Shown here piece after piece: positions 1 through 10,171 of a DNA stretch of 64,000 nucleotides. Numbering within the stretch: position 1 is the first letter of the stretch; every line of letters begins with the position of its first letter. The notes under the pieces are model-generated. The model searched no databases, was not told the DNA's origin, and saw only the letters and a program-made list of their open reading frames with translations. This DNA is from an uncultured Eubacteriales bacterium (GTDB lineage: Bacteria; Bacillota; Clostridia; Lachnospirales; Lachnospiraceae). The DNA lies in assembly GCA_900315015.1 (NCBI GenBank), contig OMXJ01000002.1, positions 62,001-126,000 of the forward strand, read 5' to 3'. The position numbers and the translations under genes were made by a program.

Positions 1-1271
1 ATTACCTTTATGATAACGGAATCCCTATCAAGGTAAGCGGAATAATCCGTCCAAATGAAGATGCGACCTCTTCTATGCTCCGTGGTACAATCGCTTATAC
101 TACAGAACTTACCGAATATGTAATTAAACACAATTCAGATTCAGCTGTAATTAAAGCTCAGTTAGATAATGATAAAAAAGATGTCCTCACAGGTCTCCCA
201 TTCAAGGATACTGAAGGCAATCTCAGTGATGCAGACAAGGCTTCTTCCTTCAAGAGCGCTGTTTCTATTCAGACAAACGACGAGAAGGTAAAGACCTACC
301 TTACCATCATGAGCACTCCTTCTGAAGAGCTCCTTAATTCGATGGTTGAGCAGGCAATGACAGGCGTTACAAGAGAATCGATGATACAGGCAATGCTCCA
401 GGCACTGCAGTCACAGATGGGAATGGATGAAGAAACTGTTGCTTCTTACCTCGATTCAATGAGTGATGAAGATCTTACTACCTACTACACTGAGGCAGTA
501 AAGCAGCAGTCAGCAGCTCAATATGCTCAGCAGGCCATGTCAGAGCTTATGAATCTTTCTCCTGAGGATGCTCTCAAGGCTTTAGACATTCTTCTTGAAA
601 CTGCTGATGAAAAGACCCTCGCATATTACCACGACAATATACTTGAGTTCTCAAACTCATCTTATGACAACAACCTTACTACACTCGGCTACGTAAGTCT
701 TGATGAACCATCAAGCATCAACCTTTACGCTGCTTCCTTTGAAGATAAGGATCTTATCGAAGCTTCTATCAAGAGCTTCAATGAAGGCAAGGATGACCTT
801 GAACAGATAAAGTATACAGACTATGTAGGAATAATGATGAGCTCAATTACAACCATCATAAATGCCATAACCTATGTGCTTATTGCCTTCGTTAGTATTT
901 CACTTATAGTTTCCTCTATCATGATCGGTGTTATTACACTCATTTCAGTTCAAGAGCGTACAAAGGAAATCGGAATACTCCGTGCAATCGGTGCTTCAAA
1001 GAAGAATGTCAGCAGCATGTTCAACGCAGAAACAATGCTCATCGGCTTCTCCTCTGGTCTTTTAGGCGTATTAGTTACATATTTACTGTGCATACCTATA
1101 AATATCGTAATCCACAAGCTTACAGACCTCAATAATCTGAACGCTTATCTTCCAATTCCTGCTGCAATAATCCTTGTTGCAATCAGCGTACTTCTTACTC
1201 TTATTTCTGGTATCATACCATCGAGAAGCGCTGCAAAGAAGGATCCTGTAGTAGCACTTAGAACAGAATAA
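1..1271 (+). CDS. ABC transporter permease, FtsX/MacB-like C-terminal part (5' end outside window)
   Basis: Partial gene: the frame is open from the first bases of the window, so the real start lies upstream. The visible 420 or so residues hold a long Gln/Met/Ser-rich extracytoplasmic segment, then a C-terminal FtsX domain with a membrane helix near the middle and two more near the end. The family hallmarks are present: RTKEIGILRAIGASKKN after the first helix and PSRSAAKKDPVVALR at the C-terminus. Such permeases usually pair with, or are fused to, a MacB-type ATPase and act in export or envelope stress responses; the substrate cannot be told here. The gene converges with oppF and the two share a bidirectional terminator. 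Confidence 0.85.
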   Translation, partial: YLYDNGIPIKVSGIIRPNEDATSSMLRGTIAYTTELTEYVIKHNSDSAVIKAQLDNDKKDVLTGLPFKDTEGNLSDADKASSFKSAVSIQTNDEKVKTYLTIMSTPSEELLNSMVEQAMTGVTRESMIQAMLQALQSQMGMDEETVASYLDSMSDEDLTTYYTEAVKQQSAAQYAQQAMSELMNLSPEDALKALDILLETADEKTLAYYHDNILEFSNSSYDNNLTTLGYVSLDEPSSINLYAASFEDKDLIEASIKSFNEGKDDLEQIKYTDYVGIMMSSITTIINAITYVLIAFVSISLIVSSIMIGVITLISVQERTKEIGILRAIGASKKNVSSMFNAETMLIGFSSGLLGVLVTYLLCIPINIVIHKLTDLNNLNAYLPIPAAIILVAISVLLTLISGIIPSRSAAKKDPVVALRTE

Positions 1272-1331
1272 GCGCTGGCCAAATTTTTAATATGAATTAG
1301 CTCTAGTTACAATTCATAAATAGAAATGCAA

Positions 1332-1372
1332 TAAAAAAACTGCACTATGTATTCTCAGTGCAGTTTTTTTTA
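1332..1372. terminator. Bidirectional rho-independent terminator between ABC permease and oppF
   Basis: Perfect inverted repeat: A-run plus ACTGCACT at 1333-1346 pairs with AGTGCAGT plus T-run at 1357-1370, with a 10-nt loop. The A and T runs on either side make it work in both directions for the two converging genes. Confidence 0.9.
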
Positions 1373-1383
1373 TAGGCTTATTT

Positions 1384-2472
1384 TTAAGCCTTTGCAGCAT
1401 TCTTTTCCTTACTCTTAGCCTCATCAGCTAATCTCTCTTTGGTGCTTTTTTCATCATTTTCTACTATCTTTCTAGCTTCAATGCCGTCATCAAAGAGATG
1501 GCACCTTACGAAGTGCCCATTACCCATATCCCTTACCTTAGGAGCTAAAGTCTTGCAGACCTCCATGCATTCTCTGCATCTTGTATGGAACTTACAGCCC
1601 TTAGGCGGATTTGCCGGTGAAGGGATGTCGCCCTGGAGTATGATTCTCTCCTTCTTTATATCAGGGTCTGGCATAGGTATTGCACTGAAAAGCGCCTTTG
1701 TATACGGGTGAAGAGGCTTTGCAAATATCTCTTCGGTAGTTCCAGTTTCTACAAGACTTCCAAGATACATGACACCTATGGTATCAGATATATGCTCAAC
1801 AACCGAAAGGTCATGTGAAATGAAAAGATAAGTAAGATTATTCTTTTCCTGAAGCTCCTGCAAAAGGTTTATTATCTGTGCCTGAATTGACACATCAAGT
1901 GCTGATACAGGCTCATCGCAGACAACGAATTCAGGCTTAAGCGCAAGTGCTCTTGCTATACATATACGCTGTCTCTGTCCACCTGAAAATTCATGCGGAT
2001 AACGGTCCTTATGGTACTCCTGAAGACCACACTCCTTCATTATCTTTGTGATATAATCATTGTACTCGCTCTTTGGAACAAGCTTATGCTCTCTTACGGC
2101 CTCGCCGATTATTTCGCCTATAGGAAGTCTTGGAGAAAGTGAAGAATATGGATCCTGAAAGATTATCTGCATCTTGGTACGCAGCTCTCTTAACTCCTTC
2201 TTATTCTTTTCATTTACATCCTCGCCATTAAAAAGTATGGTTCCTTCAGTTTTTTCAAGTAAGCGCAGGATGGTTCTTCCTGTTGTAGATTTACCACAGC
2301 CCGACTCTCCTACAAGGCCCATGGTCGTTCCTCTTTTAATTTTAAAGGATACGTCATCAACAGCCTTAACATTACCAGTTACGCCTCCAAAAAAGCCACC
2401 TTTAATAGGGAAATACTTTTTAAGATGCGAAACTTCAATTATATTATCTGTATTTTTAGTATTTTCGCTCAT
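1384..2472 (-). CDS. oppF: Oligopeptide ABC transporter ATP-binding protein OppF/DppF
   Basis: Cytoplasmic ATPase subunit of a peptide importer, 362 residues. Walker [10 protein letters not shown] is at residues 55-63, followed by the signature SGGQRQR, Walker B FVVCDEP and the H-loop FISHD. The C-terminal oligopeptide extension has the usual Cys cluster (CKFHTRCRECMEVC), followed by a charged Lys/Glu/Ala tail. It is the last gene of the oppABCDF series, 24 nt after oppD, and ends at a bidirectional terminator. OppF and DppF cannot be told apart by sequence alone. Confidence 0.93.
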   Translation of the reverse strand: MSENTKNTDNIIEVSHLKKYFPIKGGFFGGVTGNVKAVDDVSFKIKRGTTMGLVGESGCGKSTTGRTILRLLEKTEGTILFNGEDVNEKNKKELRELRTKMQIIFQDPYSSLSPRLPIGEIIGEAVREHKLVPKSEYNDYITKIMKECGLQEYHKDRYPHEFSGGQRQRICIARALALKPEFVVCDEPVSALDVSIQAQIINLLQELQEKNNLTYLFISHDLSVVEHISDTIGVMYLGSLVETGTTEEIFAKPLHPYTKALFSAIPMPDPDIKKERIILQGDIPSPANPPKGCKFHTRCRECMEVCKTLAPKVRDMGNGHFVRCHLFDDGIEARKIVENDEKSTKERLADEAKSKEKNAAKA

Positions 2473-2496
2473 AATTCACCTTCAATCTATTCCCAA

Positions 2497-3633
2497 TTAA
2501 TGGTTATCTTCATTTTCATATAAATAACAGCTTACCTCATGTGTCGGAGATAGCTTTATTACTCCTGGATATTTGCCATTACATTTTTCAATGCATCTGT
2601 CACATCTATCCTTAAAATAACAATAATTAGGCATGTCAATAGGGTTAGGAACGTTTCCCGGAATGCTGTAGAGCTTATCTACATGCTTTCCTACTACAGG
2701 CTTTGAATTCATAAGACCTATGGTATAAGGATGTCTTGGATCTTTAAAGATTTCTCTTGCAGTTCCCTTTTCAACTACTCTTCCTGCATACATTACGACA
2801 ACATAATCAGCCATTTCAGCAACAACACCAAGGTCGTGGGTGATGAGCATTATTGAGCTATTTATCTTATCCTTTAGGTCACGGAGAAGATCTAGTATCT
2901 GCGCCTGAATAGTAACATCAAGTGCCGTTGTAGGTTCGTCTGCAATAATCAGCTTAGGATCACAGGCAAGCGCCATTGCTATCATGATACGCTGTCTCAT
3001 ACCTCCTGATAATTCATGAGGGTACATTTTATATACGCCCTCTTTATTAGCTATACCTACCATCTGAAGCATCTCAAGGGTACGTGCCTTGACCTGCTCT
3101 TTGTTCTTTTCAGGATTATGAAGCTTTATTACCTCATCAACCTGATCTCCAATCCTGAATACAGGATTAAGTGAAGTCATCGGCTCCTGGAAAATCATTG
3201 ACATGGACTTTCCGCGAAGCTTTTGCATTTCAGAATTAGGTGCATTTACTACATTTATTGTCCTTTTTCCATCATTAAATCTGATTTCACCTTCTACCGT
3301 CTGTCCCGATGGCCTCTGCACAAGCTGCATGAGAGAAAGACTTGTTACAGACTTACCGCACCCTGATTCTCCTACTATTCCAACTGTTTTTCCCTGAGGA
3401 ACGCAGAAGCTTACGCCATCAACCGCCTTAACGGTACCTATGTCAGTAAAGAAATAGGTATGAACATTATCAAATTCAACGCAGTTTGCCGGATCCTTCA
3501 TTTTGGTTACATATTCCTCTTCAGGGATATGTCTTCTATTTCTCTTTTTTTCAATCTTTGAAGTAATCTTTCTATTTTCTCTGGAGATTTTTCTAGAGTC
3601 CTTAGCAGAAATATAATTACCGCTTTTAGCCAT
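2497..3633 (-). CDS. oppD: Oligopeptide ABC transporter ATP-binding protein OppD/DppD
   Basis: Second ATPase subunit of the peptide importer, 378 residues. A basic N-terminal extension of about 50 residues precedes the ABC domain. Visible motifs are Walker A GESGCGKS, signature LSGGMRQR, Walker B LIIADEP and switch LITHD, plus the C-terminal oligopeptide-transporter Cys motif ([14 protein letters not shown]). It lies 18 nt downstream of oppC and probably forms a heterodimer with OppF. The basic N-terminus is longer than usual. Confidence 0.93.
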   Translation of the reverse strand: MAKSGNYISAKDSRKISRENRKITSKIEKKRNRRHIPEEEYVTKMKDPANCVEFDNVHTYFFTDIGTVKAVDGVSFCVPQGKTVGIVGESGCGKSVTSLSLMQLVQRPSGQTVEGEIRFNDGKRTINVVNAPNSEMQKLRGKSMSMIFQEPMTSLNPVFRIGDQVDEVIKLHNPEKNKEQVKARTLEMLQMVGIANKEGVYKMYPHELSGGMRQRIMIAMALACDPKLIIADEPTTALDVTIQAQILDLLRDLKDKINSSIMLITHDLGVVAEMADYVVVMYAGRVVEKGTAREIFKDPRHPYTIGLMNSKPVVGKHVDKLYSIPGNVPNPIDMPNYCYFKDRCDRCIEKCNGKYPGVIKLSPTHEVSCYLYENEDNH

Positions 3634-3651
3634 TATTCCATTCTCCTCCTA

Positions 3652-5334
3652 TTAGCGCTTCATCTTAGGGTCAAATGCATCTCTTAAGCCATCACCTATA
3701 AAGTTAAAGGCAAGAACTGTAAGAAGAATAAGAAGACCTGCTGGAAGCCATACAAATACATACTTTGTCATTACATATGAATCATTAACAGCATTGATTA
3801 TACTTCCCCAAGAAGCTGCCGGATATTTAATACCGAGACCCAGGAAGCTAAGGGTTGCCTCTGATAGAATAACGTCACCAAGGCCCATACTTGCAAATAC
3901 AATAAGCTGTGGAATTACATTAGGAACAAGATGCTTGAATATTCTTCTGTAAGTACTTATTCCTGTTGCCTCAGCGGCAACCATGAATTCCTGTTCACGA
4001 AGAGAAAGAATCTGTCCACGTACTATTCTAGCAATACCTACCCAGCCTATTACAGCCATTACGATACATAGCATGTAAATACGTGCTGCCGGCTTTGCCT
4101 GATAGTAATCCATGATAGAACCTAATATCAGATATAATGGCATTGCCGGTATACAATAAATAACATCAACAAGTCTCATCAGAAGATTGTCGACCCATTT
4201 TCCGAAGAAACCGGCTATTCCGCCGATTACGGTTCCGATCAATACCTCGATAAATATAACTACAAATCCTATAAGCAGTGAAATACGTCCGCCGTACATA
4301 AGTCTTGCAAGAAGATCCATGCCATTTGCGTCAGTTCCTACCCAGTGCTCTTTAGATGGAGCTGCATAGCTGTCAATGACTCTTGTGACCTGATTCTTCT
4401 TGATAAGATACTGTCCGTTTTTGTTTTCGATCTTATATGTTACATCTACGCCATCAGCATCTGCAAATACAAATTCTGTAGCATTTTCTGCAAAAGCCTC
4501 AAGTGCAGTAAGCTTATATTCAGGTGTAAGGTATACTCCTGAAGTAACTGCATTAAAATTCATATTTGAAAGAAGTGCATAATTTTCACCATTTAAGGTA
4601 ACATTAATTGCATCTCCTTCAATAACAATGCCATAAGTTGCTCCGTCTGCTTCAAAGCTGCTCTCTCCATTAGCATAAGCCATAAGTGAATTTGTTGTAA
4701 ACTCATAAGAGAGCTTTGTCTTTGAATCATAGGCTGTAAAACTAAGCATTGAAGCATTACCTATCTCTGTGCCTACAAAGAAGGTAGGATTTTTTTCAGC
4801 GCTGAAGTAGTAAGTAACTCCATCCTTTACAAAGCTTGAAGCACCATCTTCAACTGCTGACTTATATTCAGGCATCTTTATGTAAAGAGCCTTTGGTGCC
4901 TCTGAGAGAGAATATACCTTGTAGGTCTTCTCTCCTATCTCTTCAAGTGCATAATAACCGCCGTTACGGCTCTCAAATACCATCTTGCCATTAGAGGCTG
5001 CAAGCATGGTCTTTGAATAAATATCCTTAGGAAGCTCTGCCCCTTCAGCCGTATTGAACTGATACTGGTCTATCTCAGTGGCTCCAGCATAATCCTTAAG
5101 GATTTCATCAGTAGTATAGAAAACCTGACTCTGCTTATAAGGTATAACCGCTCCTCCGACAAATGAGAATAAGAACATTAAAATAATAATGACCATTCCC
5201 ACAATAGCAAGCAGATTCCTGAAAAATCTCTTAGCTACCATCATTCCAGGAGAAAGCACTTTTACTCTTGCCGCATCATCTAAATGCATTTCATTCTTTT
5301 TATCTTCCATATTTTTTCTAGCACGAACGTGCAT
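3652..5334 (-). CDS. oppC: Oligopeptide ABC transporter permease OppC with a large extracytoplasmic insertion
   Basis: Inner-membrane subunit, 560 residues against about 300 for the family. TM1 is near residues 40-60. The conserved OppC segment WVGTDANGMDLLARLMYGGR starts near residue 331 and leads into the normal five-helix permease core with the EAA-type loop. The extra 260 residues or so (about 68-330) lie between TM1 and this motif, so they face outside the cell. They are rich in Tyr, Ala, Glu and beta-prone stretches. The start ATG is very close to AAGGAGG; an AAGGA slightly further upstream, or the ATG at 5310, are alternatives. Neighbours oppB and oppD confirm the role. Confidence 0.9.
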   Translation of the reverse strand: MHVRARKNMEDKKNEMHLDDAARVKVLSPGMMVAKRFFRNLLAIVGMVIIILMFLFSFVGGAVIPYKQSQVFYTTDEILKDYAGATEIDQYQFNTAEGAELPKDIYSKTMLAASNGKMVFESRNGGYYALEEIGEKTYKVYSLSEAPKALYIKMPEYKSAVEDGASSFVKDGVTYYFSAEKNPTFFVGTEIGNASMLSFTAYDSKTKLSYEFTTNSLMAYANGESSFEADGATYGIVIEGDAINVTLNGENYALLSNMNFNAVTSGVYLTPEYKLTALEAFAENATEFVFADADGVDVTYKIENKNGQYLIKKNQVTRVIDSYAAPSKEHWVGTDANGMDLLARLMYGGRISLLIGFVVIFIEVLIGTVIGGIAGFFGKWVDNLLMRLVDVIYCIPAMPLYLILGSIMDYYQAKPAARIYMLCIVMAVIGWVGIARIVRGQILSLREQEFMVAAEATGISTYRRIFKHLVPNVIPQLIVFASMGLGDVILSEATLSFLGLGIKYPAASWGSIINAVNDSYVMTKYVFVWLPAGLLILLTVLAFNFIGDGLRDAFDPKMKR

Positions 5335-5345
5335 TCCTCCTTTCC

Positions 5346-6332
5346 TTAATTAACTCTGACTCTCGGGTCTACTACCGCATATAGGATATCTGAAATCAGA
5401 TTTCCAAGGAGCGTCAGTACAGCCATAAATACCATGTAGAACATTACGAAAGGAATGTCACCCTGCACAATGCACTGATACGAGGTATAGCCTATTCCAG
5501 GTATCTGGAACAAGGTCTCTGTAATCATTGCTCCGCCAAAAAGTCCTGGAAGTGAGCCGCCAAGAAGTGTAATTATAGGAATAAGAGTATTTCTGAAGGC
5601 ATGATAATTAACTACCTTACTCTCAGATAAACCCTTAGCCCTTGCCGTACGGATATAATCTGAATTAAGGACCTCGAGCATATTGGTTCTTGTATAACGC
5701 ATCATTGAACCGATACTTACTACGGTGAGAGTTACAACAGGAAGTATCATATGCTTTGCGATATCGATAATTTTTCCTGTCGGTGTAAGTGATTCATGCA
5801 TACGGCCAACTATACCGTAAAGATCAACCCAGCCAAGCTTAACTGAGAATATGTATTTAAGAATTGTCGCAAAGAAAAAGCTAGGAAGTGAAATACCAAT
5901 AAGCGCAACTACCGTAATGGTATAGTCAGCAACAGAATACTGCTTTCTTGCAGCTAATATGCCAAGCGGAATTGCGATAATCATTTCAAGAATAAAACTT
6001 ACAAGTGCAAGTGCGAAAGAATACCATATTACACTTGAAAACTTTTGAAGAACCGGCTGATTCCAGAACCATGAATCGCCAAAATCCATTTTTATGGCAC
6101 GTCTAGCCCACTGAAAATAGCCCTGCAGTATGCCTACATCAAGTCCGTACTGCTCGTTCAGCTGCTTTACCCATTCCTGGTAGCTCTTTGCTCCAGGTCT
6201 TGTTGCAAGTGCCATTGCCTGCTGCTCTACATAAGAAGTAGGCATGCAGCGCATAATGCCATATATAATAAGTGATACGAAGAAAAGAAGAACTACTGAA
6301 ATCAATAATCTCTTTATTATAAACTTCTTCAT
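5346..6332 (-). CDS. oppB: Oligopeptide ABC transporter permease OppB/DppB
   Basis: Membrane subunit of the peptide importer, 328 residues with six helices. The first helix lies near the N-terminus, followed by an extracytoplasmic loop and the binding-protein-dependent permease core with the conserved DYIRTARAKGLSESKV coupling motif. The ATG at 6332 is 12 nt after AAAGGAG; an in-frame TTG at 6341 is only 3 nt away from it, so the ATG is preferred. The gene starts just beyond two strong hairpins that separate it from oppA and is followed by oppC after 11 nt. Confidence 0.92.
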   Translation of the reverse strand: MKKFIIKRLLISVVLLFFVSLIIYGIMRCMPTSYVEQQAMALATRPGAKSYQEWVKQLNEQYGLDVGILQGYFQWARRAIKMDFGDSWFWNQPVLQKFSSVIWYSFALALVSFILEMIIAIPLGILAARKQYSVADYTITVVALIGISLPSFFFATILKYIFSVKLGWVDLYGIVGRMHESLTPTGKIIDIAKHMILPVVTLTVVSIGSMMRYTRTNMLEVLNSDYIRTARAKGLSESKVVNYHAFRNTLIPIITLLGGSLPGLFGGAMITETLFQIPGIGYTSYQCIVQGDIPFVMFYMVFMAVLTLLGNLISDILYAVVDPRVRVN

Positions 6333-6358
6333 ACTAATCAACTGCTCCTTTTAATTAT

Positions 6359-6417
6359 CCAAAGACATTTCGCAGATATAATGCACAACTGACATTACAG
6401 CTGCGAAGTATCTTTGG
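6359..6417 (-). repeat. Long imperfect inverted repeat in the oppA-oppB spacer
   Basis: Arms CCAAAGA..TTCGCAG..AATG and CATT..CTGCGAA..TCTTTGG fold into a stem of more than 20 pairs with small internal loops. The stem lies directly before the oppB ribosome binding site. It may stabilise the 3' end of oppA mRNA or limit read-through. Confidence 0.75.
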
Positions 6418-6444
6418 CGAAATCTCCTGATTCAAAAATAAGTA

Positions 6445-6477
6445 ATACCGCGCCTGACCTATCTCAGGCGCCGGTAT
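6445..6477 (-). terminator. GC-rich hairpin downstream of oppA, likely partial terminator
   Basis: A 13-bp stem with one bulged base: ATACC-GCGCCTGA at 6445-6457 pairs with TCAGGCGC-GGTAT at 6464-6477. On the minus strand it is followed after a few bases by a T-rich tract. It stands between the binding-protein gene and the permease genes, a usual place for an attenuating terminator that keeps oppA expression higher. Confidence 0.7.
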
Positions 6478-6523
6478 ACTTAATATTCCCAATTTAGAAC
6501 GAATTGTAATAATCGTAATGGGA

Positions 6524-8947
6524 TTATTTCATAGCCATCTTTTCTATTTCATTAGCATATGAATAATAGGTTGTCTGATCCTTTGCGATTGTATCAATAT
6601 TGATACGCTCTGTTGAATAAATTACGCAATCCTGTCTCTGATATACAGGGATTTCAACTGCATAATCAACGATATAATCAAGACATTCCTTATAAAGAGC
6701 CTTACGAACTGCCTGGTCTGTAGTAACTCTTGCTTCTTCTACCATGCTATCAAGCTCTGGCTGGTTGATTCTGTACATATAAGCTGAACCACCATTTGAA
6801 TCATATATCTGGTACATATCCGGATCGATAGTTGTCTGCCAAGCTGCGCACCAGAGTTCTGCTGTACCGCCCTCTGTTGATGACCAAAGGATTGAAGAAT
6901 CTGAAAGGTCATTTATCTTAAGATCAAAGCCTATGCTTGCAAATGCCTCTGAAGCTGCTGTAAGGATACCAAATGATGGGTGATCACCTGATCCGCCGCC
7001 GCCAATGAGTATTTCATAGCTAAGCTTTGCACCAGCTGGAGCTGCTGTAACCTTGCCGTTTTCAACTGTATAGCCTGCTGCTGAAAGATATCCAAGAGCT
7101 GCATTAAGAGCTGCTGCATACTTTTCATCCTCGCTCATGCCATCTGTATAAATAGGATTTCCATCAACATCCTTTGAGAAAGCAATTGCATAATCAGGGT
7201 CTGATGCCTGTGGTGCTGCCCATGATGTATTAGAAATAGGATAATTGATAACAGAAGCTGCCTCGCCGTAGTAAGAATCAATAACAACGTCACGATATAC
7301 AGCTATAACTGTAGCAATGGCCTTTCTTAAATTCTTAGATGCTTCAGAAGAAGGATCATCTCCTACCTTAACATTTTCAGAATTCATACCGATATAACCA
7401 TATCCTCTTGTATCTGTAAGGATTGTAGTAAGCTTATCACCTGAAAGCTCGCCATTTGAGTTCTCGCCCTTGATCTGATCGATAGCTGACTTTGAAGCTG
7501 ATGGATCTGAAATATCAAGAGTTCCCTGAACTACACCTGGCTCCTTATCTGCATTTGATGTAACCTTGAACTGGAGCTCCTTGATAAGAGGTGCGCCCTT
7601 ATAATAGTTCTCGTTAGCCTTCATGTAAACAGTCTTATTCTCGTACTTATCAAATACGTAAGGACCTGCTCCAAGAGGAGATGTTGTCTTAGCACGAACT
7701 GTTGAAAGATTTCCCTTTTCAAAACCAAATGACTCATTATCATAATCATAAAGAGCTGGATCACCATAATAATGAAGCGGCTGAACCGGAATACCAAGGC
7801 TGTAAATAGCTGTAGCATCAGTTTTTGTAAGTGTAACCTTTACAGAATAATCACCGGTCTTCTGAATACCTGAAATAGACTTAACTGAATCACCTGTAGC
7901 TATTGAGTTCTTGTAAGAATCATCAAGATAGCTGAACAATGAATCTCCAGCATTCTCTGTATCTGAAAGAAGCTGGTAATCTCCGCCGTATGCTGTTACA
8001 AGCTCTGTCCAGTAGTCTGCATATGATGGAACATCTTCTCCGGTAAGTGTAAAGGTCTTTCCACTTGCTGTTGTAATTGAACCATCTTCATTTGCAGTTG
8101 CAAAGCCCCAGTTAGCCATACCATTAGCTACTTCATTCTCAAGGCTTACATATCCATTTGCTACGCAGTAATCACAGATTGACTTTGCAAAAGCCTCTCC
8201 TGCTGCTGGAAGATCTGTCTCAAAGAACTGCTTCTGCTGATCTTCTGTATAATATGTAAAATCAGTATTTTCAGCGCCCTTTTCAAGAAGAAGATTTACT
8301 AAAGTGGTTGATCCACTTCTATATTCCTCCATTCCCTTAATAGGAAGTGAGTAAAGTGACATACCACCATCATATGATGGATCTGCATAAACATACATTG
8401 AGAAAATTACATCATCAGCTGTAAGCTTCTCGCCATCTGAGAATAAAATGTCGTCGCGGAGAGTGAACTCATAATCAACCGACTTATCATCATTCTCAGT
8501 TACAGTACAGTCTGCAATACCATAATAAGTATAATCTGTACCATTATAAGACTTTGTCTCACCTTCGATACCATTGTAGATGATTTCACCTGCACGGTCA
8601 TTTCCTAAAAGAGAAACCGCAGTAAAATCAGCAACGTTCTGATCTGGAACTGAAGCAGCGAAGAACTCACTGAACTTTTCACTGAAATCATCTGCTGCAA
8701 TTACAAGAGGGGTGTCACTTGATGTGACAGCTGGGGTCTCAGTAGTTGCTGCTGTTGTACTTTCCTGTGAATCTCCTGAATTAGCTGTAGTTGTTGTTTC
8801 CTGAGAATCCTTCTCAGTAGCGGCTGTTGTTGCCTGAGTTGTAGTGTTCTCATTTTTAGCTTCACCACAAGCTGTAAGGCTTGCAAGCATAGATCCTGCT
8901 ACAGCTACAGACAGGAAGCGCTTTGCAAATTTTTTGTTAAGTCTCAT
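6524..8947 (-). CDS. oppA: Oligopeptide ABC transporter substrate-binding lipoprotein OppA-like
   Basis: Extracellular lipoprotein, 807 residues, larger than typical OppA (about 540-600). The signal peptide ends in lipobox LTAC with Cys27, followed by a Thr/Ser/Glu/Gln-rich linker to about residue 75. The SBP family 5 fold follows: the segment with YTYYGIADCTVTENDD and FTLRDDILFSDGEKLTADDV is the family N-terminal signature. It is the first gene of oppABCDF and supplies the peptide-binding subunit. AGGAGG lies just before the ATG. Confidence 0.92.
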   Translation of the reverse strand: MRLNKKFAKRFLSVAVAGSMLASLTACGEAKNENTTTQATTAATEKDSQETTTTANSGDSQESTTAATTETPAVTSSDTPLVIAADDFSEKFSEFFAASVPDQNVADFTAVSLLGNDRAGEIIYNGIEGETKSYNGTDYTYYGIADCTVTENDDKSVDYEFTLRDDILFSDGEKLTADDVIFSMYVYADPSYDGGMSLYSLPIKGMEEYRSGSTTLVNLLLEKGAENTDFTYYTEDQQKQFFETDLPAAGEAFAKSICDYCVANGYVSLENEVANGMANWGFATANEDGSITTASGKTFTLTGEDVPSYADYWTELVTAYGGDYQLLSDTENAGDSLFSYLDDSYKNSIATGDSVKSISGIQKTGDYSVKVTLTKTDATAIYSLGIPVQPLHYYGDPALYDYDNESFGFEKGNLSTVRAKTTSPLGAGPYVFDKYENKTVYMKANENYYKGAPLIKELQFKVTSNADKEPGVVQGTLDISDPSASKSAIDQIKGENSNGELSGDKLTTILTDTRGYGYIGMNSENVKVGDDPSSEASKNLRKAIATVIAVYRDVVIDSYYGEAASVINYPISNTSWAAPQASDPDYAIAFSKDVDGNPIYTDGMSEDEKYAAALNAALGYLSAAGYTVENGKVTAAPAGAKLSYEILIGGGGSGDHPSFGILTAASEAFASIGFDLKINDLSDSSILWSSTEGGTAELWCAAWQTTIDPDMYQIYDSNGGSAYMYRINQPELDSMVEEARVTTDQAVRKALYKECLDYIVDYAVEIPVYQRQDCVIYSTERINIDTIAKDQTTYYSYANEIEKMAMK

Positions 8948-9016
8948 AATATTTCCTCCTCTGAAATATCTATATGTTTACCCCGTTATAGGGATTAACA
9001 CCAAAGTAATAATAAA

Positions 9017-9589
9017 TTATTTCTCAAGAACTACCTTTGAAAATTTCTTATTATAAAATAATCCAAAACCCATAGCTATTGCTATGATAACTACTCCTAG
9101 ACCTAAAAAAACAAACTCCCTGCTAATACCTTCTATGTTCCTGTTCTTTACTATAAAAACAACATCACAGATAATGACTAATGCTGCCACAACTATCTGC
9201 CCTATCATTGAATGCTTCATCCTAGCAATGCTGCCATCGAACTCTGGTCTTGACATTCTAAGGCTTTTTGACTCAGAGGACATTTTGAGCAGCACATAAT
9301 CAATTAAACCTAAGATAAAATACCCTGCTGTGAGAAACTGAATAAAATATGGAAGTACCACCCATACCGTCCTCGAGGACGGTGAATTAAGCATTCCCTG
9401 AAGGCATATTACTGTAATAACCGCTGCTATAAATAAAAAGCAAACTACAGCATAAAGCCCCTTTTCCTTTTTGCTACATGAAAGTGAATAGAATTCTCCA
9501 TCGTAATAAAACTTATCTTTAAATTTTCCTTTTCCATCCACCTCCGGCGTATGCCTAAAATCATCTTTATACGGATTATGTATTATCAT
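9017..9589 (-). CDS. Hypothetical membrane protein with four helices
   Basis: Not recognised. A soluble N-terminus of about 45 residues is followed by four hydrophobic segments in two pairs, joined by a basic cytoplasmic loop (around KSLRMSRPEF). The ATG at 9589 has GGAG 4 nt upstream, while the in-frame ATG at 9604 has no ribosome binding site, so the shorter form (190 residues) is chosen. It lies 69 nt upstream of oppA on the same strand and could be co-transcribed. No functional motif is visible. Confidence 0.7.
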   Translation of the reverse strand: MIIHNPYKDDFRHTPEVDGKGKFKDKFYYDGEFYSLSCSKKEKGLYAVVCFLFIAAVITVICLQGMLNSPSSRTVWVVLPYFIQFLTAGYFILGLIDYVLLKMSSESKSLRMSRPEFDGSIARMKHSMIGQIVVAALVIICDVVFIVKNRNIEGISREFVFLGLGVVIIAIAMGFGLFYNKKFSKVVLEK

Positions 9590-10171
9590 AATGCTCCAAA
9601 TCATTATTATTGTCAGACTATGCTATATTACGCATTACTATAATCAGCCAGCTTTATATTAGAACATCAAACTATGCTTTTGCTTTAATATATCAGCCTA
9701 TGTCTTTACACTAACATGTCCAGCTATTCTTCGTAAGTAAATGCAGCTAGTGGCATTTTCCTTATCGGCTACTTCTTGCCTAGATTTTCCATATTAAATA
9801 TAAAAAAGGCGCTTTTACTTTATAAGCCTTCGCTCATAAAGATATAAAAACGCCTTTGTCCTTATACATTATGTAGCCACTTAATTACCGATCAATAAAT
9901 CGCGAAGCCACCGCTCTTATGTAATTCAATTCTTATGCAATGCAATTCAATACAAACTGCACTCACCCTTCCATTATAGAATAAAATGAACAAAAGTCAA
10001 GATTAAAATTACTCAATGTCGTAAACTCCCGATAAATTTTGTTTAAAGCAAAAATAATATACTTGATTAATTTTCATTTTTTTACGGCGCAATTTTAATA
10101 TTTATGATTTATTTTAACATCAAAAATTATTGTAACCATTTCATTATCCAGAAATAGTAAATTCTCGATTA
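9590..10171. other. Gene-free spacer with one long terminator hairpin
   Basis: About 580 bp of AT-rich DNA between the exporter operon and the 9017 membrane protein. The only clear structure is the hairpin at 9804-9857. I see no convincing coding frame. Confidence 0.6.
9804..9857 (-). terminator. Terminator-like long hairpin downstream of the ABC exporter operon
   Basis: Outer arms AAAGGCG and CGCCTTT enclose TTTT/AAAA and an inner CTTTAT/ATAAAG stem. On the minus strand the stem runs into a T-rich stretch, so it can end transcripts from the exporter genes about 310 nt after their stop. Confidence 0.75.
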
